Source: Clostridia bacterium (GTDB lineage Bacteria; Bacillota; Clostridia; Oscillospirales; CAG-272). Taken from it: 5,992 nt of DNA. The DNA is taken from assembly GCA_900770145.1 (NCBI GenBank), contig CAAGJL010000038.1, positions 1 to 5,992 on the forward strand, written 5' to 3'. The notes beneath the pieces were generated by a model. The model made no database searches, was not told the DNA's origin, and worked only from the letters and a program-made list of their open reading frames with translations. Each line of letters starts with the position of its first letter. Position 1 is the first letter of the stretch. Shown piece after piece: positions 1 to 4,732 of this stretch. The translations under genes and the position numbers were made by a program.

Positions 1-1
1 C

Positions 2-421
2 CGCGGCAGTCCCGCCCTGCTTTCCCGCCTGTCGGCACTGCCGCAGGTGATCTTTCACCCGGAGCGGACGTTGTTTGCCATCCGGGGCGGGAAAACGGTG
101 GAGCGGCTGGAACTCGGCACCAAGGAAGGGAGTCCCGCCGAAACGCTTGCCGTGGACGGCGTGTTTGTCGCGATCGGGCGTGTGCCGGAAAACGGACGGT
201 TTGCCAATCTCATAGAGCCGGATCTGGACGGCTACTTCCCGGTCGGCTCCGATTGTCGCACCTGGATACCGGGGCTGTTTGTGGCGGGCGACACCCGCCG
301 CAAGCCGATCCGCCAGATTCTTTTTGCCGCCGCGGACGGCGCCCTTGCGGCGGAGCACGCGAGGGAATACCTGGCACAGTGCGGCAAAACCGCACAAAGC
401 GCGGCGATGGACACCCGTTGA
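2..421 (+). CDS. trxB: Thioredoxin reductase-like FAD/NAD(P)H oxidoreductase, C-terminal part (5' end outside window)
   Basis: The frame is open from base 2 to the TGA at 419-421, so this is the last 139 residues of a longer gene. The sequence shows the C-terminal signature of the low-molecular-weight thioredoxin reductase family. First comes VDGVFVAIGRVPE, the strand and turn closing the NAD(P)H domain. Next is GYFPV..DCRTWIPGLFVAGD, where the GLFVAGD motif contacts FAD. Last is the RKPIRQILFAAADGALAA helix, whose RQ...AAADGA pattern is typical of TrxB. In the family these enzymes pass electrons from NADPH through FAD and a CxxC pair to thioredoxin in the cytoplasm. The CxxC and the Rossmann GxGxxG motifs lie upstream of the window, so the redox centre and the thioredoxin specificity cannot be checked. 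A related flavoprotein such as ferredoxin-NADP reductase or an AhpF-like enzyme remains possible. The GTG at 47 is an internal valine codon rather than the start, because homologous sequence continues upstream. Confidence 0.85.
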   Translation, partial: RGSPALLSRLSALPQVIFHPERTLFAIRGGKTVERLELGTKEGSPAETLAVDGVFVAIGRVPENGRFANLIEPDLDGYFPVGSDCRTWIPGLFVAGDTRRKPIRQILFAAADGALAAEHAREYLAQCGKTAQSAAMDTR

Positions 422-494
422 GTTTGAGGCAACAGGGGATTTCCTGACGGATTTTTTCTTTGAAAAAAGCAAACAGAAAAATCTGCCGGGGTAC
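422..494. other. Short intergenic spacer after trxB without a clear terminator
   Basis: A seven-base-pair A/T-dominated inverted repeat, TTTTTTC/GAAAAAA (452-458 with 462-468), lies here, with a four-base CAGG/CCTG pairing just before it (about 432-445) and a small CAGA/TCTG pairing after it. None is a GC-rich stem directly followed by a T run, so a trxB terminator is possible but not supported, and some read-through into the next operon cannot be excluded. Confidence 0.4.
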
Positions 495-523
495 TTGCCA
501 AACCGGAATTTGTATGCTATACT
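495..523 (+). promoter_or_regulatory. Housekeeping-sigma promoter for the pseudo-beta-lactamase/marR operon
   Basis: The -35 box is TTGCCA (495-500). A 17-base spacer leads to the -10 box TATACT (518-523), preceded by TGC (515-517), an extended -10. Transcription would start near 530, giving a leader of about 40 bases before the ATG at 569. A small palindrome, GTAT-GCT-ATAC (512-522), overlaps the -10 and could be part of an operator, but it is too short to call one. The boxes are seen; activity and start point are inferred. Confidence 0.75.
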
Positions 524-553
524 TTTTTTAAGGAATGAGGAATTTTGTCAAAT

Positions 554-561
554 AAGGGGGG
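554..561 (+). promoter_or_regulatory. Ribosome binding site that sets the start of the beta-lactamase-like gene
   Basis: The purine run AAGGGGGG ends seven bases before the ATG at 569. It sits downstream of an in-frame TTG at 545, so it supports 569 and not 545 as the start. Confidence 0.7.
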
Positions 562-568
562 ATATGGT

Positions 569-2398
569 ATGAGAAAAATGCTTTCTGCGCTCCTTGCGGC
601 ATTGCTGTTGGCGGCGCTTTTCACAGCGGCGGTATTGCCGGTTTTCTCCGTTACCCCTGCCGACCCGCTGGTCGCCGCGATTGAAAACGCGGTCACCGCC
701 TCCCTTGGCAAAGATACGCCCGGCGCTGCCGTTGTGGCGGTGCGAAACGGGGCAACTGCGATGATGGAGGGCTTCGGCTTTGCCGACATGGCGGAGAAAA
801 CGCTGGTCACCGCCGGCACTACGTTTGAAATCGGAGAACTGACGGGGCTGTTTACCGCAATCACGGTTTTTTCGCTTGCCGAGCGCGGCGCGCTTTCGGT
901 GGACGCGGACATTACCTCCTACCTGCCCGATCGGTTCGCCAAAAAGCTGAAACTGACCACCCCCGTAACCCTGCGGGATCTGCTTTCCGGCACCGCGGGG
1001 TTTGAGGGGCGCCGCTTTGACGTGCTGTTTACCAAAGATTCTTATATGTTCGCATCCTTGGAGGAGGCGCTTCTTTCCGACATCCCTGAGCAGAGCCTGG
1101 GAGAAAAAAAGCAGGTCAGCACTTCCGCTTTCGGCATTTCGCTTGCCGCGTATGTGGCGGAATGCGCCACCGGCACCCCGTTCGGGGAGCTGGCAAGTGC
1201 CGCGGTGCTGACCCCTCTGGGGCTTTCCTCCACAGTGCTGTACCCGGATCGGGGCACCGCCCCCGCAAGCCCGGCGTACGGTTATATCGCCAAGGGCGAG
1301 GGGCGCTTTACCCCCGCGGCAAATGCAGGAAAAAGTTATTCCGGTTTGCCCTATGCCACGGGCGCTGTTTCTACCCCGGCAGACCTGGCAAAACTGCTGT
1401 GCGCGCTCAGCACCCCCGGTGACGGCGTGTTTTCCGCCGCCCTGAAAACGGCGCTGTTTGCGTCTACCCCCAATGATACGCTGCTGACCGCCTCCACCCC
1501 TGCATTTTCCCGACAGGACGGGTGCTTCACGCTCACGGGCGGGACAGTGTATTTTTCCGCCGCTCTTTGCTTTGACCGCACAGCGGGCAACGCAGTGCTG
1601 ACCCTGACCAACGCGGCGCCCTCCGCGCTGTCGGATTTCCCCAGGTCACTCTATGCAGAGCCGACAACGGTCACGGCGGAGAACACGGGCGGGGAATTGC
1701 CGGAACTGAAAACCTATCGCGGCGCATACGTCCCCGCCACCGAGGAGGGGCACAGCTTTGCCGGCAAATACCTGCTGACCGAGGCGTGTATTTCCGTCAA
1801 AGTCAATAAGGACGAGGGCAGTATCTCTTTTGGCGAGGAACGGTATTTGCAGATCGCCCCCGGTATCTTTACCGCGGTCGGAGGGGACGGCAAGACCGTG
1901 GCGCTTCAGTTTCTCACCGATGAAAAGGGGGATGTTACGTCTCTGATCACCGCGGACGGTACGGTTTTCGTGCCGGTGCCGTTTTACCTTTCCTCCCCGG
2001 TTTCCAAAATTTTATTTGTCGCGGTGCTGGTGCTTGCCGCGTGGTTCCTCTTTTACGGCCTTTATTCCGTGGCGCGGTATGTGACGCACCGCGGCAAAGA
2101 GAACGAGGAGAGTTTTTTCTCCGGCGCTCTGCCCGGTATTTTCGCATTTTTGATGTCGCTGTTGGTGCTCTGGCAGATTCTGCTGGGCGTCAAAAACGGC
2201 TACGGCACGCTTTCCTCTATGTATCAGGCGTTGTCGGTGATGGCGCTTTTGTTCGGCATCGGGGCGGCAGGGTCGTTTACGGTGGCGTTTTTCAGCAGTT
2301 TGTTGGATAGCAAGCGCCTTTCGCGCACCGTGCGCGCGGCAATCCTTTTCGTGCTTTACGCACTGCTGACGGTTTTCTGGCATTTGGTTCTTTTCTGA
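569..2398 (+). CDS. Exported beta-lactamase/PBP-fold membrane protein with substituted catalytic motifs
   Basis: The product has 609 residues. Residues 1-28 form a signal sequence (MRK followed by a long Leu/Ala stretch). Residues about 32-365 follow the serine beta-lactamase-related (class C/DD-peptidase-like) pattern. FEIGELTGLFTA (86-97) is in the position of the nucleophile motif, ERGALSVDADITSYLP (105-120) follows, TPVTLRDLLSGTAG (131-144) is the usual 'TirhLLtHtsG' strand, TPLGLSSTVLYP (215-226) matches PLGM..T, ATGAVSTPADLAKLL (263-277) matches AGGL.ST..DLa.f, and AVLTLTN (342-348) matches the vvltN end. The catalytic residues are absent: SxxK reads E90-L-T-G93, YxN reads T185-S-A187, and the H/K-T-G motif reads L322-T-G. 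Residues about 375-470 form a beta-rich linker domain. Four membrane helices follow at about 479-503, 516-540, 551-579 and 586-608. The basic loops 504-515 and 580-590 would face the cytoplasm and the main domain the outside. Family members cut or transfer D-Ala peptides or beta-lactams; this one probably binds rather than hydrolyses, which is inference. The start at 569 is favoured by its ribosome site and by the clean signal peptide. It is the first gene of an operon with the MarR gene. Confidence 0.85.
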   Translation: MRKMLSALLAALLLAALFTAAVLPVFSVTPADPLVAAIENAVTASLGKDTPGAAVVAVRNGATAMMEGFGFADMAEKTLVTAGTTFEIGELTGLFTAITVFSLAERGALSVDADITSYLPDRFAKKLKLTTPVTLRDLLSGTAGFEGRRFDVLFTKDSYMFASLEEALLSDIPEQSLGEKKQVSTSAFGISLAAYVAECATGTPFGELASAAVLTPLGLSSTVLYPDRGTAPASPAYGYIAKGEGRFTPAANAGKSYSGLPYATGAVSTPADLAKLLCALSTPGDGVFSAALKTALFASTPNDTLLTASTPAFSRQDGCFTLTGGTVYFSAALCFDRTAGNAVLTLTNAAPSALSDFPRSLYAEPTTVTAENTGGELPELKTYRGAYVPATEEGHSFAGKYLLTEACISVKVNKDEGSISFGEERYLQIAPGIFTAVGGDGKTVALQFLTDEKGDVTSLITADGTVFVPVPFYLSSPVSKILFVAVLVLAAWFLFYGLYSVARYVTHRGKENEESFFSGALPGIFAFLMSLLVLWQILLGVKNGYGTLSSMYQALSVMALLFGIGAAGSFTVAFFSSLLDSKRLSRTVRAAILFVLYALLTVFWHLVLF

Positions 2399-2402
2399 TC
2401 GC

Positions 2403-2408
2403 GAGGTG
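2403..2408 (+). promoter_or_regulatory. Ribosome binding site of the MarR gene
   Basis: GAGGTG lies five bases before the ATG at 2414, inside the 15-base gap after the preceding stop codon. No separate promoter fits in that gap, so the gene is probably translated from the upstream mRNA. Confidence 0.6.
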
Positions 2409-2413
2409 TTGAA

Positions 2414-2914
2414 ATGAGAAGCAATAGATTTGAAATTTTCTCCACATCGGTGGGGCAACTGGTGAAGTCGGTCACGGCGCTGAAAAGCCGAAAAATGGCG
2501 AAATACGGGTTAAAGGGCACCGGCGCCCTTTGCCTGTGTCAGATTCTGGAAAGTGAGTCGGGGCTGACCGCCACCGAACTCCGGCGCCTCGGCGAGATCG
2601 ATAAAGCGCAGGTCTCCCGCTGTATGAACGAACTTTCCGATAAGGGGCTGGTGTACCTGGATGAGCAGGAGGGGCGCAAATACAAGCAGAAATATCGCCT
2701 GACCTCCTACGGCGATATGGTGGCGCGCGATGTGCAGAAAACGGCGGACTTGTTGCAGGGCGCGGTGCAAAAAGGCATCTCACAGGAAGAATTGGAAGCA
2801 TTTTATCGCACCCTTTACAAACTGTGCGATAATTTTGACGAGGTGCTGGCAAAAGATGCAGCCGGCGGGAAATCCCGCAACCCGGACGAAGAAGACGAGG
2901 AGTATGATACATAA
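2414..2914 (+). CDS. MarR-family winged helix-turn-helix transcriptional regulator
   Basis: The product has 166 residues, a normal MarR length plus a short acidic tail. Residues about 1-48 are helical and would form part of the dimer interface; KMAKYGLKGTGALCLCQIL (27-45) resembles the N-terminal helices of clostridial MarR proteins. The winged helix spans about 50-98. GLTATELRRLGEIDKAQVSRC (50-70) holds the helix-turn-helix with the family pattern DKaqVSR in the recognition helix. NELSDKGLVYL (72-82) leads into a basic wing, EGRKYKQKYRLTSYG (86-100). A C-terminal helical part (101-146) completes the dimer domain, followed by the acidic end DEEDEEYDT. Proteins of this family bind palindromic sites as dimers and are often released by small ligands or oxidation. 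The gene lies 15 bases after the beta-lactamase-like gene and shares its promoter, so autoregulation of the pair is plausible but not shown. The ligand is unknown, and the cysteines at 40, 42, 70 and 138 are present without clear meaning. Confidence 0.9.
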   Translation: MRSNRFEIFSTSVGQLVKSVTALKSRKMAKYGLKGTGALCLCQILESESGLTATELRRLGEIDKAQVSRCMNELSDKGLVYLDEQEGRKYKQKYRLTSYGDMVARDVQKTADLLQGAVQKGISQEELEAFYRTLYKLCDNFDEVLAKDAAGGKSRNPDEEDEEYDT

Positions 2915-2917
2915 AAA

Positions 2918-2938
2918 AGAGCGGTCAGCGACCGCTCT
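2918..2938. terminator. Bidirectional intrinsic terminator between convergent genes
   Basis: AGAGCGGTC (2918-2926) and GACCGCTCT (2930-2938) form a perfect nine-base-pair stem with loop AGC. On the plus strand it is followed by a T-rich stretch (2940-2947), and it begins three bases after the MarR stop codon. On the minus strand it is followed by the complement of the A run 2913-2918, giving a T run after the lipoprotein gene. One hairpin therefore can end both transcripts. Confidence 0.9.
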
Positions 2939-2945
2939 GTTATTT

Positions 2946-4352
2946 TTACTTTGTCGGAATCTTGACCGTTCCGCCGTATTCCGCTCCGGAAATGAAATAC
3001 AGCAGTTTCGGGGTGTACCCGCCGAAATCTTCTCCGATGGTGTTTTGCGTGTAAATCAGATTGCTGCACGTATGGGAAAACCGCGTCAGCGCCCGGATCA
3101 GCGCAAGGTCGCTCCCGCCGCGGATCTGAATAATGTCCCGCACCACGATGTTCCAGTCTCCCTCCCCCATGGCTTCGTTCGGGGTGGTGCGATTGGTGAC
3201 GCCAAGGCGGATTTCCTTTGCCGTGACAAACGGTAACTCCGCGTCGGAACAGACGGGCAGGGTCGCGCCGGTCAGATAATAGAAAGTGCCGGCAAAATTC
3301 AGCGCTGCGGCACGCAGTTCCGCACTCGCGTGCGCCGGATAGACCAGCACATACTCGGTCTGCCCCCGCTGTGCGGCGGTCACGGTTTGCAACGTGCAGG
3401 AAAGAGAAAAGGAGAGCGGCAGGGTCAGCGCCCCGGTCGCGGTATAAGAGTTGGTGCCTTGTAAGAACGTGGAGATAAATGCATTTACCGCAGCCTCCAC
3501 CATCGAGTCGGAGCCGCCAAGCAGGCGGATGTCCGCCCCGGTACCGGTGATTTGATAGGAGATGTTGTCCAATGCCGCGGTTGCTTCCGCCACGCCCTCG
3601 CGGTCACACGCGCCCACTAAAATTTCACGCTCATTGCCCGGCGCGGCGGAGAAATCACTGCGGATTTTCACGTTCTTTCCGGTCAATTCCTTGATGGTGT
3701 TAAACAGCGCCGTTGCCGCCGCTTTGACCCGGTCGGAAGCCTTTTCGGGAAAGAGGATGACTACCTGCGCCTGCCCGTCACTGCCGAAAACCGCGCCCTG
3801 TTCCGCTGTCAGATCGGTGTCGGCGGGGAGGGCAAGGTACCCGGCGTCCGCCACGGCGGACGCGCCGGTGACAAACCGTGCGGCAAACTCGCGTAACCCT
3901 GCGGCAAGCATCACTTCATTGGTGGCGGCGATATGGAGGTCGCCTTTGGTAAAGTAAATGCGGAAAATCGAATCATTGAGTTCCGCCTCCCGGATTTTTG
4001 CCGGGGTATTGAGCACTTCCGCCACGATCGCTCTTTTCCCCTCGGCGCGGGTGACAGTCATAGGGAGCGCCGTTCCGGTCTTTTCCAGGACCGCGCGTTG
4101 CACGTTTTCCAGTTCTTCGGTCACCGCCTGCCCGAAATTCCCGCCCGCCACCAGCGTGGCGCGCATTTCGCCGTTCTCGCAAAGCACGGTCAGGTTTTCA
4201 AACAACCCTTTCAGCGCGTGCCCCTTGTCGGTTGCGGTTTTCTCCAACTCCCCGAACAGTGCCGGCGGTTGAACGCCCGCTGCGGCGCAGGAGGAGAGCA
4301 ACAGGCACAGCGCCAGTAAAAACGAAAGGGCAAGCACAATTTTCCGTTTCAT
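2946..4352 (-). CDS. Secreted lipoprotein with three tandem alpha/beta repeat modules
   Basis: The product has 468 residues and is not a family I can name. Residues 1-22 are a lipoprotein signal: MKRK, a hydrophobic core, and the lipobox L19-S-S-C22, so the mature protein would be lipid-anchored on the outer face of the membrane. Three diverged copies of a module follow, at about 65-163, 195-299 and 333-430. Each copy has a hydrophobic strand (repeat 2 VVILFPEKAS, repeat 3 YVLVYPAHAS), a helix ending in a TG turn (KTG 91-93, LTG 223-225, LTG 360-362), a strand of the type EILVG/EIRLG/RAIVA, and a glycine-rich segment before a last helix (LLGGSDSMVEAAV, IRGGSDLALIRAL). The pattern recalls the non-catalytic alpha/beta domains placed before catalytic domains in some glycoside hydrolases (GH20b- or GH67N-like), but no catalytic domain is present. 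Carbohydrate or cell-wall binding is a guess. The start at 4352 is chosen because the ribosome site GGAGG (4358-4362) lies five bases upstream and the signal peptide begins there; the frame stays open upstream to 4637 but runs through the promoter. Confidence 0.85.
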   Translation of the reverse strand: MKRKIVLALSFLLALCLLLSSCAAAGVQPPALFGELEKTATDKGHALKGLFENLTVLCENGEMRATLVAGGNFGQAVTEELENVQRAVLEKTGTALPMTVTRAEGKRAIVAEVLNTPAKIREAELNDSIFRIYFTKGDLHIAATNEVMLAAGLREFAARFVTGASAVADAGYLALPADTDLTAEQGAVFGSDGQAQVVILFPEKASDRVKAAATALFNTIKELTGKNVKIRSDFSAAPGNEREILVGACDREGVAEATAALDNISYQITGTGADIRLLGGSDSMVEAAVNAFISTFLQGTNSYTATGALTLPLSFSLSCTLQTVTAAQRGQTEYVLVYPAHASAELRAAALNFAGTFYYLTGATLPVCSDAELPFVTAKEIRLGVTNRTTPNEAMGEGDWNIVVRDIIQIRGGSDLALIRALTRFSHTCSNLIYTQNTIGEDFGGYTPKLLYFISGAEYGGTVKIPTK

Positions 4353-4357
4353 AGATG

Positions 4358-4362
4358 CCTCC
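4358..4362 (-). promoter_or_regulatory. Ribosome binding site deciding the lipoprotein start
   Basis: On the minus strand GGAGG lies five bases before the ATG at 4352-4350. It rules in this start over the longer in-frame alternatives reaching up to 4637. Confidence 0.8.
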
Positions 4363-4382
4363 GTGCAAAACTTTCTCATTTC

Positions 4383-4411
4383 ATTGTACCACACCCCCGC
4401 CACTTTGTCAA
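4383..4411 (-). promoter_or_regulatory. Near-consensus housekeeping-sigma promoter of the lipoprotein gene
   Basis: On the minus strand the -35 box is a perfect TTGACA (4411-4406). A 17-base spacer leads to the -10 box TACAAT (4388-4383), which carries a TGG extension just upstream (4391-4389). The start of transcription would be near 4376, leaving a leader of about 24 bases. The leader is too short for a riboswitch, so strong constitutive expression is expected unless a repressor acts. Confidence 0.9.
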
Positions 4412-4440
4412 GAAAAAATGCCGGGGACACCCCCGGCATT
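4412..4440 (-). terminator. Intrinsic terminator immediately upstream of the lipoprotein promoter
   Basis: On the minus strand AATGCCGGGG and CCCCGGCATT (4440-4431 and 4426-4417) form a ten-base-pair stem with a four-base loop, followed by a T run (4418-4413). The T run ends one base before the -35 box of the lipoprotein promoter. It would stop any transcript arriving from the valS side, insulating the promoter. On the plus strand no T run follows, so it should act only leftward. Confidence 0.85.
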
Positions 4441-4633
4441 TCGGTGATGATTTTCCCGCCCGAAGGGCGGCAAGGCGCGCGGTCGGCGCGGCGAAAGCTT
4501 CCCCCGGGTCGTTTACGTTTGCTGCGGTCGCTTCCGTCGGGCAGACGCCGTCCGGGATAAATTGCACCAAGAAGAATCTGAGCCTGACGGAAAATCCGTT
4601 CTGTGAGAACCGGGTGAGGAGCTCTCCTGTCAG
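4441..4633. other. Gene-free spacer between two terminators, rich in inverted repeats, possibly a structured RNA
   Basis: No coding sequence is supported here: the open frames crossing it have no ribosome site, run through the terminator or promoter, and give protein sequence without recognisable character. It does hold inverted repeats: CCGCCC/GGGCGG with loop GAA (4456-4470), an imperfect ten-base pairing of 4489-4498 with 4530-4539 (one mismatch and one G-U on the plus strand), and the multibranched element at 4582-4635. No clear promoter for an independent transcript was found on either strand, and no known RNA family was recognised. It may be a small RNA, the end of the valS transcript, or decayed sequence. 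Confidence 0.5.
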
Positions 4634-4635
4634 GC
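4582..4635. other. Three-hairpin element closed by a seven-base-pair stem
   Basis: GCCTGAC (4582-4588) pairs perfectly with GTCAGGC (4629-4635). Inside lie three small hairpins: GGA/TCC (4589-4597), GTTCT/AGAAC (4598-4610) and AGGA/TCCT (4617-4628). Because the elements are nearly symmetric, both strands can fold this way. The closing stem shares its last two bases with the foot of the valS terminator. The shape is like a small cloverleaf, but it is only 54 bases long and lacks tRNA landmarks. Confidence 0.45.
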
Positions 4636-4672
4636 AAAAAAGGAAAGCCGCAAAGCGGCTTTCCTTTTTTGC
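4634..4672. terminator. Strong symmetric terminator downstream of valS
   Basis: GCAAAAAAGGAAAGCCGC (4634-4651) and its exact reverse complement (4655-4672) form an 18-base-pair stem with loop AAA. The outer six pairs are A-T, so the stem supplies a T run on both strands. It lies about 60 bases after the valS stop codon and should end that minus-strand transcript; it could also stop plus-strand transcription from the spacer. Confidence 0.92.
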
Positions 4673-4732
4673 TTTCTTGCGTACCCCGGCGGGTGCCGGC
4701 TTTGCGGTGCCCGGTGCGCGCAGGGGATAAAG

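Noticed and set aside
452..468. TTTTTTC/GAAAAAA inverted repeat after trxB as a terminator
   Set aside because: The stem is almost all A-T and has no following T run, so it is too weak to call.
512..522. GTAT-GCT-ATAC palindrome as a defined MarR operator
   Set aside because: Four-base arms overlapping a -10 box arise easily by chance and MarR sites are usually longer; kept only as a hint in the promoter entry.
545..568. In-frame TTG start extending the beta-lactamase-like protein by eight residues
   Set aside because: It lies upstream of the ribosome site at 554-561 and would put eight extra residues before a clean signal peptide.
564..572. A two-codon frame, ATG GTA TGA, overlapping the ATG at 569
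   Set aside because: Its ATG is only two bases from the ribosome site, which is too close; chance is the simplest explanation.
3562..4319. Long plus-strand open frames opposite the lipoprotein gene
   Set aside because: They have low-complexity composition typical of the antisense of a GC-rich gene, and the minus strand has the signal peptide, ribosome site and promoter.
4376..4570. Open minus-strand frame of 64 codons with a TTG start in the gene-free spacer
   Set aside because: No ribosome site, it crosses the terminator and the promoter, and the protein sequence has no family character.
4441..4635. 6S RNA, glycine riboswitch, SRP RNA or T-box in the spacer
   Set aside because: I looked for the conserved core sequences of each and found only short chance similarities; the pairing layout does not match.
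4353..4637. N-terminal extension of the lipoprotein frame by 95 residues
   Set aside because: It runs across the promoter, the ribosome site and a terminator, and would bury the lipoprotein signal inside the protein.
4673..4732. GC-rich repeats with a GCAAAGCC motif after valS resembling part of a c-di-GMP-I riboswitch
   Set aside because: The other conserved parts of that aptamer are missing and no gene is positioned to be controlled by it.
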